This document shows positions 24,337 through 34,469 of a stretch of 64,000 nucleotides of DNA, one piece after another. Position 1 is the stretch's first letter, and every line of letters starts with the position of its first letter. Source of the DNA: Terriglobia bacterium (GTDB taxonomy: Bacteria; Acidobacteriota; Terriglobia; Terriglobales; SCQP01); the NCBI GenBank assembly GCA_021323595.1, contig JAJPKR010000026.1:1-64000 (forward strand), read 5' to 3'. The notes beneath the pieces were generated by a model. It was not told where the DNA came from. It ran no database searches and was given only the letters and a program-made list of their open reading frames with translations. Position numbers and translations under genes: made by a program.

Positions 24337-26922
24337 TCAAGGCCGCCGGATCGCACGCTCGATGAGATCGCGCAGATCGAAACTCGACGGTGCACCCAGG
24401 ATGGTCCCAAGACCCAAGCCAAAGGGCGCGTTCGGCCCCTTCATCGCGAAGCGGATGGTCCGTTCGCCGGCATAAGCGCAGGCGGCGCTGGGCGCCTCGG
24501 CCCCGAGCCGTTCGAGCGAGGCCTGCTGTTGCGGCGTCATCTGCCCCACGCCCGGCAAGCTCAGCAGCGTTTGCAGGGCCGGCGAGAGGTTCTGATAGAA
24601 CAGCGCCGAGCAATTGACTTCGTTGTCGCGGGGCAACGCCGCCAGGAATTGGGGCGAGCGCGCCAGATCGTATTCGGCGTCGTGGTAGCGCAGCGCTTCA
24701 TCCAGCAGCCCTATTTGCGGCGCGAACAGGACGTAACCGTTGTTGAAGGTGTAGTCCACCTCGGCCGCCGTGCCTCGCTCGCTCAGCCGATAGTACGTTT
24801 GCCCGCCGCTTTGCGATTCGCCCGCGTCGAGCGCCGGCCGGTTGTGCGCCAGCGCGTTCTGGTTCCAAGCGGTCACAAACCGATCGATCGCCTGCCGCAA
24901 TGCCTCCGGATCGTTCACTTCGATAATCGCTTTCCAAGCCGGCGCGGGCAACAAAGGCCCATCCAGCGCAAAGGCAAATTCCGTTCCGAGCGGCGCCGCT
25001 AGACTCATCGGGTCGAAGCCGGCGATGGAGTGATTGAAGTCCGGGTCGTTGCTGCCCGAGATCGTCAAGATGTCGTGAATGATCGCACTCGGCCGCTTCA
25101 CCTCCGCCACCACCACCGCCTGCGGTTGGGGTGAGATGTAAGCCAGCGCGCCCATCGGGCCCGGCGCGGCGAGCCAAGAGGCGATCCCCGAGCGTGCATC
25201 GGCAAACGACAACGTCGCACGATCGGAGGAACCGCTCGAGCTGATCTGCTGCGTGGCCACGAAATAATCGAGGTTGCCGATGCCGATCTTCTCCGCCAAG
25301 TCCGACCGCCGTGGAACCTGCGCGACGATTGGCCGCAGATCCGCCGCCAGCAACACGCTTACGCCCTGCTGATAGGCGGTGGCAATGCGGTCGTAAAAGG
25401 GGGTGGCAGCGAAACCGGCGCCGCGCGGCTCCGCCAATCGGGCTTCGAGTTGCCGCAAGCCAGCCAGATTGGGCGAGGCTGCGAGCAGGCCGTCATCGAG
25501 CCAAACGTAGAGATCGGCGGCCGGCGCCGAACGCGCCCGTGCGGGATCGGCCACGATGGCCAGTTGCGGATAGGCCCCCGGCCGCGCGCGCTCGCGCAAG
25601 CGCGCCATCAAATCCTCCCCGTTGGTCGCTCGCGCCAGGATTAGCGGCATGCTGGGCTGATGCGCGAGCGCGGAGGCCGCAATCACGACTTCGTCTCCCA
25701 GATCGGCACCTACCGCTTGCAGCTCGTCAATGGCCGCCGCCATGTCTTGTGAATGCCCTTGCCGCCGCTGCCACCAGGCGCGGAGTTGCGGGTCTTGCTC
25801 GAGATGTTGCTGCACCACGGCGTAGGAGCGCGCCAGCGTGCCGCTCAGGTTCGGCAAAGCGGCGTAGAACACGGTGTCCGCCGGCACGAGCGGCAGCAGC
25901 GACGAGTCGTAACGCAGACCCGGATACGGGACTTGGTCGAGGTCGCGCCGCAATGACGACAAGCTTGCCAAGAGCGCCATGTAATGGCGCGAGTCGCGGC
26001 TCCAGGCAAACGCGCCGTCGAGCGGCGCGCTGGTCAGGTCGCCATCGCTTTCAAACTGCTGCCCAGGATTGAGAACGACGATGCGGCCAGCGTGATCCAC
26101 GCGCACCTGGCCAGCCAGCACCGCGACGCGCGCGCCGCGCAAACCCTCGCTCACGGAGAAAACCGTCCCCTTCACCGTGACCAGAGCGTTGCGGGTCGCG
26201 ACATAGAAATGATGCCCGCCACGCTGGCGCGCCGCCTGGACGATGACGGCGCCACGCCGCAATTCCAGAGTCGTGCCTTGCCGCGCGGCAGTGAGGGCAA
26301 ACTCCGATTGCCCGCGCACCTCTACCTGGCTGCCGTCGGCCAACCGCAGCAACGTATCCGCCTGCGCCCCGGTGCGCACCCGCTCACCATAGGCCAGCTG
26401 CCGCCCTTGGATTTGCGTCAAACCCGCCGGCGCGTCCAGCCGGTAAAGCGGACCCGAGGCTGCGAGCACCGTGGCGCCACTGCCGGATGGGGCCCAAGTC
26501 CGCTTCCAAACCACGGTCACTAGGATCGCCAGAGCGGCGACAAGGGCGAGGCCCGCCAACGCCGGCTTCCACTGGAGGCGGCGGCGCGGCGCGGCCGCCT
26601 TCCAAATGGACTGATCCGTGAAGCCGGCCGGCTCCGCCCTGCCCGCGCGCATTTCCTTCCATGCCTGCCGACAGGCCACGCAGTCTTGCAGATGATCCTC
26701 CAGCAGCAACTGCCGAGCGGCGCCGGGCCGTTCACCCCGGACCCAGCGCTCCAATTCGGTGCGAAACTCCGCGCAGGCCGCCGGGAACCCCTCCGCGAGC
26801 CGGTTCCAAACCCGAGCGGCGGCTAAATCGCTCGCCTCCCGTGGCAGTTCCACGGAGCGGAGTTCCGCGCAAAGGCGATCCAAAGTTCCTTTCGTCACCT
26901 TCTTATTCGCCCGATCAGCCAT
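24337..26922 (-). CDS. Large anti-sigma/FecR-domain membrane protein
   Basis: An 861-residue protein. Residues ~70-90 contain a zinc-finger anti-sigma motif (LEDHLQDCVACRQAW, H-x3-C-x2-C), followed by one membrane helix (ALAGLALVAALAILVTVVW, about 120-138). A FecR domain follows at about 150-300 (GERVRTGAQADTLLRLADGS, VTVKGTVFSVSEG, GQVRVDHAG). The remaining ~540 residues form a periplasmic region without a family I can name; it has repeated 'LPxDTxFYxALPNL'-like blocks. The start overlaps the ECF sigma gene by 8 bp, so this is almost certainly its cognate regulator. Unlike ordinary FecR (about 320 aa), it has a large extra output or sensing region. No TonB receptor is adjacent. Confidence 0.82.
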   Translation of the reverse strand: MADRANKKVTKGTLDRLCAELRSVELPREASDLAAARVWNRLAEGFPAACAEFRTELERWVRGERPGAARQLLLEDHLQDCVACRQAWKEMRAGRAEPAGFTDQSIWKAAAPRRRLQWKPALAGLALVAALAILVTVVWKRTWAPSGSGATVLAASGPLYRLDAPAGLTQIQGRQLAYGERVRTGAQADTLLRLADGSQVEVRGQSEFALTAARQGTTLELRRGAVIVQAARQRGGHHFYVATRNALVTVKGTVFSVSEGLRGARVAVLAGQVRVDHAGRIVVLNPGQQFESDGDLTSAPLDGAFAWSRDSRHYMALLASLSSLRRDLDQVPYPGLRYDSSLLPLVPADTVFYAALPNLSGTLARSYAVVQQHLEQDPQLRAWWQRRQGHSQDMAAAIDELQAVGADLGDEVVIAASALAHQPSMPLILARATNGEDLMARLRERARPGAYPQLAIVADPARARSAPAADLYVWLDDGLLAASPNLAGLRQLEARLAEPRGAGFAATPFYDRIATAYQQGVSVLLAADLRPIVAQVPRRSDLAEKIGIGNLDYFVATQQISSSGSSDRATLSFADARSGIASWLAAPGPMGALAYISPQPQAVVVAEVKRPSAIIHDILTISGSNDPDFNHSIAGFDPMSLAAPLGTEFAFALDGPLLPAPAWKAIIEVNDPEALRQAIDRFVTAWNQNALAHNRPALDAGESQSGGQTYYRLSERGTAAEVDYTFNNGYVLFAPQIGLLDEALRYHDAEYDLARSPQFLAALPRDNEVNCSALFYQNLSPALQTLLSLPGVGQMTPQQQASLERLGAEAPSAACAYAGERTIRFAMKGPNAPFGLGLGTILGAPSSFDLRDLIERAIRRP

Positions 26923-27463
26923 GGAACCTCCCCCAATGCTCTCCTAAACTCTTGCGCAACTGCTGGCGGGCGCGGTGCAAGATCACACCCACCGTCACCC
27001 GCGACATCTTCATCTGCTGAGCAATCCTGGTGTTGTCGCAGCCCTCCAGATAGCGCAGAGTGAAGATCAGGGCTGCTTGCGGCCCGAGCTGCGCGATGGC
27101 GGCGCGCAGAGCGAGGTGCAGTTCCGTGTTGCGATGCTGCCGTTCGGGCGTTGGCCCCGCGGATGCAAACCCGGCGAGCGTCTCCGGTTCCACTGCCGTT
27201 GGCGCCCGCGGCCGCTCCCGCAGCAGGTCGAGACTGGCGTTGACCGCCATGCGATGGATATAGCCGGCTGCGTCGGCTGAAAGCTGATACGACTCCAGCC
27301 CGCGCGTCAACTTCAGGAAGACCACTTGCAAGACGTCTTCTGCGTCGGCCATGCTGCCGAGCAACCGGAAGGCGGTACGCAAAATTCGCGCGTGATGCGT
27401 TCGGAAGAGCGCTTCCAGTGCGGCAACCCGCGCCGCCGATGCCCCGGCCGATAAGCTCGTCAT
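26915..27463 (-). CDS. ECF RNA polymerase sigma factor
   Basis: A 182-residue sigma-70 family protein of the extracytoplasmic type. Region 2 contains ILRTAFRLLGSMADAEDVLQ followed by VVFLKL. Region 4 contains LGPQAALIFTLRYLEGCDNT and RIAQQMKMSRVTVGVILHRA, a helix-turn-helix. The ATG at 27463 follows AGAGGACG; a start 13 codons upstream is possible. The gene overlaps the FecR/zinc-finger protein by 8 bp, the usual sigma/anti-sigma coupling. Confidence 0.93.
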   Translation of the reverse strand: MTSLSAGASAARVAALEALFRTHHARILRTAFRLLGSMADAEDVLQVVFLKLTRGLESYQLSADAAGYIHRMAVNASLDLLRERPRAPTAVEPETLAGFASAGPTPERQHRNTELHLALRAAIAQLGPQAALIFTLRYLEGCDNTRIAQQMKMSRVTVGVILHRARQQLRKSLGEHWGRFHG

Positions 27464-27671
27464 CGTCCTCTTGCTCAACCCTATAACGGATGCGGCGGCC
27501 AATTATTTCCGCCGTGCCTCATGTGCTTGCGGCGCCACGACTTAGCGGACAAGGCGGGCGGAACGAAAACCATAGGCTGGCTTGGTTTCTGCCCGCAACC
27601 GCCGGCTGGCGGCGCGCAACCAGCTGATTTTCGAATTTCCTCCGGCTGACGCGCGGGCCGAAGCGAATGCA

Positions 27672-27709
27672 GCGAGAAAAGAAAACCCCCGCCGCAATTG
27701 CGACGGGGG
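27672..27709 (-). terminator. Rho-independent terminator of groES-groEL
   Basis: On the minus strand CCCCCGTCGC-AATT-GCGGCGGGGG (27709-27686; one mismatch) is followed by TTTTCTTTTCTC. It lies about 50 bp downstream of the groEL stop and has a strong GC stem and T-rich tail. Confidence 0.87.
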
Positions 27710-27761
27710 CGAAAGAAACATTTCGAACTAAAGAAGGCCGAAGGCGATCCCGTTTTCGGGA

Positions 27762-29486
<1,725 letters not shown>

Positions 29487-29798
29487 TTACTTCTTCGGCT
29501 TGGCGCCGTTCGTCAGCACGCCCAGCACCTCTTCCTCGCGCAGGATCAGCAGCTCTTCACCGTCGAGCTTGATCTCGTTGCCCGAGTACTTGCCGAACAA
29601 AATGCGGTCACCGACGTTGACATCCAAAGGCAACACCTTGCCATCCTCGGTGATCTTGCCCTTGCCGACGGCGACGACTTCGCCTTCTTGGGGCTTCTCT
29701 TTGGCGGTATCGGGAATGATGATGCCGCCACGAACGGTTTCTGCTTCTTCGATCCGCTTGACCAACAAGCGGTCATGAAGCGGTCTGACATTGGCCAT
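29487..29798 (-). CDS. groS: 10-kDa co-chaperonin GroES
   Basis: A 103-residue Gro[22 protein letters not shown], the mobile loop [20 protein letters not shown] and [20 protein letters not shown]. Two in-frame ATGs are close together; the second (29798) is chosen because it is eight bases after AAGGAG, whereas the first is only two bases away. The frame extends further upstream without meaning. It is the first gene of the groESL operon. Confidence 0.97.
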   Translation of the reverse strand: MANVRPLHDRLLVKRIEEAETVRGGIIIPDTAKEKPQEGEVVAVGKGKITEDGKVLPLDVNVGDRILFGKYSGNEIKLDGEELLILREEEVLGVLTNGAKPKK

Positions 29799-29937
29799 AC
29801 TCATCTCTCCTTCAAGCAGCTGCGAATATGCGTCTTGCGACGAAGGCAACGAAACGGGTCGCACGTCGCGGTCCCGCCCAAGTGCCGACTCGCTCCTAGC
29901 GCTCGAACTGCGAGACTGCTAGCGCCGCAGGAGCGGT

Positions 29938-29964
29938 TTAGCACTCATCGCCCTCGACTGCTAA
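29938..29964. promoter_or_regulatory. CIRCE element (HrcA operator)
   Basis: TTAGCACTC (29938-29946), nine bases, GACTGCTAA (29956-29964). This is the consensus TTAGCACTC-N9-GAGTGCTAA with one mismatch (C for G at the third base of the right arm). It begins immediately downstream of the -10 box of the groESL promoter, so HrcA binding would block transcription except during heat stress. Confidence 0.93.
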
Positions 29965-29993
29965 TCATAGAAAACGGACAGGTTTACCGTCAA
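29964..29993 (-). promoter_or_regulatory. Sigma-70-type promoter of groES-groEL
   Basis: On the minus strand TTGACG (29993-29988), an 18-bp spacer and TATGAT (29969-29964). It directs transcription into groES with the CIRCE operator starting at the -10 box. Both hexamers match five of six consensus bases. Confidence 0.82.
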
Positions 29994-30148
29994 GAGGAAA
30001 GTGGCTTGGGAACGAGGTTTTCGGCGGGTTTTCACGCCTGGACGGAGAGCAAGCAGGAAAGCCTGGTACAGGCGGAGATTAGACTCCACCCGTCCCCGCC
30101 CAAAAGGGTCGCCAGCGGACGTTTGCGGCGCGCTGATGAGGGAAACGG

Positions 30149-30358
30149 CTACTTCTTTTCTTCCTGATGGACGGCAGCGGCGGAGGAGGTCGTGGAACTG
30201 GCCTGCGGCTCGTTGCTGCTGGTAATGGCGCGCTTGAATTCGCGGATGCTCTCGCCCAGGCCCTTGCCTAGTTGGGGCAATTTCGAGGGGCCGAAGATGA
30301 CCAAGCAGATCAGCAAAATCAGCAGAAGATGGGTTGGTTGAAAAAGACCGTCAAACAT
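30149..30358 (-). CDS. tatA: Twin-arginine translocase subunit TatA/TatE
   Basis: A 69-residue protein with the TatA architecture: one short N-terminal membrane helix (THLLLILLICLVIFGPSKLP), the FGPSKLPQLGKGLGESI hinge, then an amphipathic helix (REFKRAI) and an acidic/polar tail. TatA forms the pore for folded twin-arginine substrates. The ATG at 30358 starts directly before the membrane helix; the longer open frame upstream is not needed. No tatB or tatC is adjacent. Confidence 0.93.
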   Translation of the reverse strand: MFDGLFQPTHLLLILLICLVIFGPSKLPQLGKGLGESIREFKRAITSSNEPQASSTTSSAAAVHQEEKK

Positions 30359-30549
30359 GTGAGCCTCCCCGCCGACACGATGAGCGCGAACGTGGACGGG
30401 AGTGTGACCAGGGCCAGTATAGCGCAACCGGACCAGCGTGGGTGCCAGCCTAACGGCACGCATCCCGCCAGCAAGATCCAAGGCGAGCTCGCGAAAGCAT
30501 GGTCCAGCCCGCCTGGCGCGGAGGCGGAATGCCCGGTTAAGCTGAAACT

Positions 30550-31290
30550 ATGGAGCAAGATAACGACGGCACGCCACGGGCCGCGAACGGTCCCGGCGGC
30601 CTTTGGTTTGCGCCCCAGTTGCGACTGCTGGTTTTCGATCTCGACGGGACCTTGATCGATTCCAAGCAGGACCTGGCCGAAAGCGTCAACGCCGCGCTTC
30701 GGCATCTGCGGCGGTCCGAGTTGACCGGCGAACAGATCTCGCAATTTGTCGGCCGCGGCGCGCCGGTGCTGATGGAACGGGCGCTGCGCGCCAGCGCGGA
30801 CGGCCCAGTCGATCCCCATGAATTGGCCGAGGGCCTCGAGGCTCTACTGGCCTACTACGACGCCCATAAGCTCGACCACACCCGGCTTTATCCCGGCGTG
30901 GCCGACTCGCTGCCGCAATTGGGGGAGCGGTTTGCGCTGGCCGTCCTCACCAATAAGCCGGTTCGGCCCGCGCGCGCGATTCTCGAGGGCCTGGGCGTCG
31001 CCAACCACTTCACCGCGATCTATGGCGGCAATAGCTTTGCCGCCAAAAAGCCCGACCCCGTCGGCTTCAATACGATTTTGGCGGAGCAAAGCCTCGAGCC
31101 GCGCAAGGCCTTGATGGTCGGCGACAGCGCCGTGGACGTGCAGACCGGGCGCAACGCCGGCGCTTGGACCTGCGGCGTGGTTTACGGGTTCAGTCCCGAA
31201 TCCTTCGAACGCGAGCCGCCGGACGTGCAGGTTGGCGAGTTCGCGGAGCTGGCGGCGCTGCTCGCAGCCGACGGCGAGCCGGTAAGCTAA
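30550..31290 (+). CDS. gph: HAD-family phosphatase, phosphoglycolate phosphatase type
   Basis: A 246-residue haloacid-dehalogenase hydrolase. The nucleophile motif is LLVFDLDGTLIDSKQDLAES (DxDGT/L near residues 30-36), motif II is AVLTNKP, the lysine is in AAKKPDP, and the acidic pair is in LMVGDSAVDVQTGRNAG. The helical cap domain between motifs I and II resembles Gph, which clears phosphoglycolate made during DNA repair or photorespiration-like reactions. Other HAD phosphatases (PpaX, PhnX) share this layout, so the substrate is a best guess. A 20-residue N-terminal extension precedes the domain. Confidence 0.8.
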   Translation: MEQDNDGTPRAANGPGGLWFAPQLRLLVFDLDGTLIDSKQDLAESVNAALRHLRRSELTGEQISQFVGRGAPVLMERALRASADGPVDPHELAEGLEALLAYYDAHKLDHTRLYPGVADSLPQLGERFALAVLTNKPVRPARAILEGLGVANHFTAIYGGNSFAAKKPDPVGFNTILAEQSLEPRKALMVGDSAVDVQTGRNAGAWTCGVVYGFSPESFEREPPDVQVGEFAELAALLAADGEPVS

Positions 31291-31314
31291 GGAAGGGAGA
31301 CAAGGAGTGCGCCG

Positions 31315-31509
31315 ATGGCATTGAGACCGGGAACCGTCGCACCCGCGACGGGGATTTATTGGTGCAGCGTCTGCAAGCTGCCAGGCCAATTCGAGGCTGG
31401 TCAAGTGTTGCCCGAGTGCCGCAACAAGTGCGGCCGCGGCGGCTGGGACTTCGTGCAAGCGAAGACCGGCGCGGCGCCGGCGCCGTCCAGTTCCGCCCCG
31501 TCTAGTTGA
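31315..31509 (+). CDS. Small zinc-ribbon-like protein
   Basis: A 64-residue protein with a good AAGGAG ribosome-binding site eight bases before the ATG. It begins MALRPGTVAPATGIYWCSVC and has cysteines in CSVC and CRNKCGRGGW, a four-cysteine arrangement likely to bind zinc. The 'G-x-x-AP-x-x-G-x-Y-x-C' start is known from small proteins of unknown function related to the YjzC group. It ends with a Ser/Ala/Pro tail and overlaps the convergent gene by 8 bp. Function unknown. Confidence 0.65.
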   Translation: MALRPGTVAPATGIYWCSVCKLPGQFEAGQVLPECRNKCGRGGWDFVQAKTGAAPAPSSSAPSS

Positions 31510-31771
31510 TGGTGACGCCTTCGGTTGAAACCAGGCTTTTGAAGATGGCCAGGACGCGACGGCGGTAGGCGAGCACCTGGTCGGCGAGCGAGGCAAAGTT
31601 CGGATCGCGCTCGCTATTGCGTTGCCAGCGGTTGAGCACTTCGGGCGGAACTTCGATATCTTGCCGCAACTGCTGATACGAGTGGCCGCGCAAGAACAGG
31701 CCATAGAAAAAGGCTGCCTCGCGCTCCGGCGCGTCGTACTCGGGCAAGCCCGGTGTCGGGTTCGTGGTCAT
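31502..31771 (-). CDS. Small helix-turn-helix-like protein, unknown function
   Basis: An 89-residue protein starting MTTNPTPGLPEYDAPEREAA. The middle stretch FFYGLFLRGHSYQQLRQDIE followed by VPPEVLNRWQRNSE looks like a helix-turn-helix (short loop before VPPEVLNRW, as in 'sigma/resolvase-like' domains). The rest (LADQVLAYRRRVLAIFKSLV) is helical. A DNA-binding role is possible. The ATG at 31771 avoids an unsupported extension. It overlaps the convergent zinc-ribbon gene by 8 bp. Confidence 0.6.
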   Translation of the reverse strand: MTTNPTPGLPEYDAPEREAAFFYGLFLRGHSYQQLRQDIEVPPEVLNRWQRNSERDPNFASLADQVLAYRRRVLAIFKSLVSTEGVTIN

Positions 31772-31920
31772 CGCCTCACCTGCGCGCCCGGCCAACCCTG
31801 GCCACCACGGCGCAACAGACTGGTAAATTCATTGGATACACCGAAGCGACGGAAAAAACAACGCAGGCGCGGCAACAAAATTTTTTCGCCCCACTCTTGA
31901 CAAAGCCACGGAACAGCGGT

Positions 31921-32496
31921 TCATTTTTGCTCCGCCAGTTGGTAAAAACTGAGGGCGCTATCGCCCTGCTGCAGGCGGCGAAAACGCCGCAGGCGACCGT
32001 GGGCCGCCCCCGGATCGTCGCGGCGCGCGTGCTCGGCGATCACCCAGGCCGCCGGGGCCAGCAACGCCGCCTCGCCGCCCAAGCGTTCCAATACGGCCTC
32101 GTAAAGGCGAGGCTCGGCATAGGGTGGATCCAAGAAAAAGAAGTCGCAGCCCCGCGCGGGCCAGTTCGAATCGGCGACTAAGGCCGCGAGCGCGCCGGGA
32201 GCCGCTTGCGCGAGAACGCGAGCGCCGCTCAGACCTAAACGGACCAAGTTCGTCTGCAGCGCGGTTCGAGCGGCCCTGGCGGGCTCGATAAAGAAAACTC
32301 GTTTCGCGCCGCGGCTGAGCGCCTCGATGCCGACAGCGCCGCTGCCCGCACAGCAATCTACCCAAACGCTGCCCACCACCGCGGGGCCGCAGATGTTGAA
32401 CAGGGTCTCGCGCAGCGCATCGCTGGTCGGCCGGACGCTCAGCCCACGCGGGGCCTGCAAGGCTCGGCCCCGCAGGGCTCCCGCGATTACCCGCAT
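31921..32496 (-). CDS. rsmD: 16S rRNA (guanine(966)-N2)-methyltransferase RsmD
   Basis: A 191-residue SAM-dependent methyltransferase: MRVIAGALRGRALQAPRGLS, then RPTSDALRETLFNI, the SAM-binding VDCCAGSGAVGIEALSRGA near residues 46-64, FIEPARAA and the catalytic FFLDPPYAEP motif near 122-131. All are standard for RsmD, which methylates G966 in the 30S head. It lies 46 bp upstream of the PQQ-dehydrogenase stop on the same strand. Length equals the family norm. Confidence 0.95.
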   Translation of the reverse strand: MRVIAGALRGRALQAPRGLSVRPTSDALRETLFNICGPAVVGSVWVDCCAGSGAVGIEALSRGAKRVFFIEPARAARTALQTNLVRLGLSGARVLAQAAPGALAALVADSNWPARGCDFFFLDPPYAEPRLYEAVLERLGGEAALLAPAAWVIAEHARRDDPGAAHGRLRRFRRLQQGDSALSFYQLAEQK

Positions 32497-32542
32497 CGGC
32501 GCCGCCTAGGTTGCGAGGTTGCGCGGCGATCCGCGATCGCGT

Positions 32543-34462
32543 TCATGGCAGCGCGAAAGCCAGCAACGCGTCGCCGACATCCCCGGGAAGCCTGGGGTGG
32601 CCACCGGCGGCGATGACGACGTACTGGCGGCCGTCGGCGCCCATGTAGGTCATTGGCGTGGCCGGCGCCGTAAAGGGCAGGTCTGCTTGCCAGAGCAACC
32701 GTCCGGTGCGGGCGTCGAAGGCGCGCAGGTGGCGATCCAGGCTCGAAGCATCAAAGACCAAGCCTCCGGCCGTGACGATGGGACCGGCCAAATTGAGCGC
32801 GCCGTCGCGTTCGGCGACTGCGGAAGGCAAGCCAAACCAGTCTCCCAGCGGCACCGACCAGGCGATTTTACCGGTGTTGAAGTTGACGGCCGTCAGCGTG
32901 CCCCAGGGGGGCGGAGCGCAGGGGAGCTTTTTCGGGGTCAACAGGAACTCGCGGCTCAGCGCGTAGGGCGTCCCCTGCTGGTCGGCGTATTCCGGGCCGG
33001 GATGCGCGCGGCGGTAGGCGTCATACCCGGCGCGAGGGATCAGGCGAATCACCGCCGGCACATTATTGACGTTGAGATAGAGGAGGCCTGAGCCGGCATC
33101 GACCGCCGCGCCGCCCCAGGCCATGCCGCCGATATTGCCGGGGATGACGAGCGAGCCGCGCACGCTTGGCGGGGTGAAGATGCCTTGATTACGCAGGCCG
33201 GCCACGGCTTGCCGACACCAAGCGCGATCGGACGGCGTCAGGCCCCAGACATCGTTGGGCCGCAGCGGCGCAATCGGCGCCAACATCAAACCGTCGCCGG
33301 GAAATGGCTGGGTACGCGCCGCCTGCTCGCCGGGCACATCCGTCGCGGGCACGGGCCGCTCGATGACGGGATCGATGGGCCGGCCGGTGGCGCGGTCGAG
33401 GAAGAACAGGAAGCCGGTTTTGTTGGCCGCAAGCACGGCGGAGAGCGAGCGGCCCTGGTGCCGGAGGGTGAGCAGCGTCGGCTGGACGCTGGTGTCGTAG
33501 TCCCAGAGGTTGTGATGGACGAGCTGGAAGCGCCAGGCCACCCGGCCGGTTCGGGCCGCGAGCGCTACCACTGAATCGGCGTCCGCGCCGGCACCGGGGC
33601 GCAAGCCGCCGTAGTAGTCGGGGCTGGCGCTGCCGGTCGGAACGAAAACCAATCCCAGGCGCGGGTCGGCGGTCATCGGCGCCCAGGCGTTGGCGGCGCC
33701 GGTGCGATCGCCGGCGGTACGCGGCACCGGATTCCAGGCCCACAACAAGCGGCCGGTGCGCGCGTCATAGCCGCGCACGATCCCGCTCGGCATCACCGCA
33801 CGATCGTTATCGTCGATCGCCGAACCGACAACCACGACATCGCCGAGGATGGTGGGCGCCGAGGTCATGTGATATTCGCCGGCGCGACGGACGACGACGC
33901 CCGCGTCCAGCCGCACTTCGCCGTTGTGGCCAAAGCCGGGTTCCGGCCGGCCGGTGGCCGCGTCAAGCGCGATCAGGCGCGCATCATTGGTGGCGAGAAA
34001 AATTCGCCGCGGCTCGGCTCGCCCACGGGCGGCCTGAGACGCGGGCCAGGCGGCGACACCGCGGCAGATCAAGCCATCGCCATAGGGAACGTGGAGATCG
34101 AGATGCGGGTCGAAGGCCCACTTCTGGCGCCCGGTGGTGGGATCGAGCGCCAGCACGCGATCCAAGCCGGTGCACAAAAACATCGTGCCGCCGGTGACGA
34201 TCGGCGTCGCTTCGAAGCCGCTGCGGACAGGGGAGCGCGAACCATCGGCGCGATCGCCGGTATGAGCGATCCAAGCGACGCGCAGGCGGCTCACGTTGGC
34301 GCGATCGATCTGCCGCAAGGGCGAGAACCGGGTGCCGGCGGCATCGTGGCCGTACACGGGCCAACTCGCGCCTGGCGCCACCTGGGCCGCGGCCAGGCCG
34401 GCCCAGCCCAGCACCGCCAGGGCGACGGCGCCCAGCCGGCGCACGAGGCTTTGGACGTTCAT
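32543..34462 (-). CDS. PQQ-dependent dehydrogenase (quinoprotein, glucose-dehydrogenase-like)
   Basis: A 639-residue secreted enzyme with a signal peptide cut after about residue 26 (VLGWAGLAAAQ). The mature protein begins WPVYGHDAAGTRFSPLRQID, the classical quinoprotein N-terminus. It has beta-propeller repeats with tryptophan docking motifs (VLALDPTTGRQKWAFDP, RGYDARTGRLLWAWNP, VVALAARTGRVAWRF, RAFDARTGRLLWQ). The segments LVHHNLWDYDTSVQPTLLTL and VIPGNIGGMAWGGAAVD match the membrane glucose-dehydrogenase catalytic domain. There is no N-terminal membrane domain and no C-terminal cytochrome c domain, so it would be periplasmic and need a separate electron acceptor. The substrate is uncertain. 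The start is 7 bp after the end of the TGA-containing rhodanese frame. Confidence 0.88.
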   Translation of the reverse strand: MNVQSLVRRLGAVALAVLGWAGLAAAQVAPGASWPVYGHDAAGTRFSPLRQIDRANVSRLRVAWIAHTGDRADGSRSPVRSGFEATPIVTGGTMFLCTGLDRVLALDPTTGRQKWAFDPHLDLHVPYGDGLICRGVAAWPASQAARGRAEPRRIFLATNDARLIALDAATGRPEPGFGHNGEVRLDAGVVVRRAGEYHMTSAPTILGDVVVVGSAIDDNDRAVMPSGIVRGYDARTGRLLWAWNPVPRTAGDRTGAANAWAPMTADPRLGLVFVPTGSASPDYYGGLRPGAGADADSVVALAARTGRVAWRFQLVHHNLWDYDTSVQPTLLTLRHQGRSLSAVLAANKTGFLFFLDRATGRPIDPVIERPVPATDVPGEQAARTQPFPGDGLMLAPIAPLRPNDVWGLTPSDRAWCRQAVAGLRNQGIFTPPSVRGSLVIPGNIGGMAWGGAAVDAGSGLLYLNVNNVPAVIRLIPRAGYDAYRRAHPGPEYADQQGTPYALSREFLLTPKKLPCAPPPWGTLTAVNFNTGKIAWSVPLGDWFGLPSAVAERDGALNLAGPIVTAGGLVFDASSLDRHLRAFDARTGRLLWQADLPFTAPATPMTYMGADGRQYVVIAAGGHPRLPGDVGDALLAFALP

Positions 34463-34469
34463 TCGGAAC

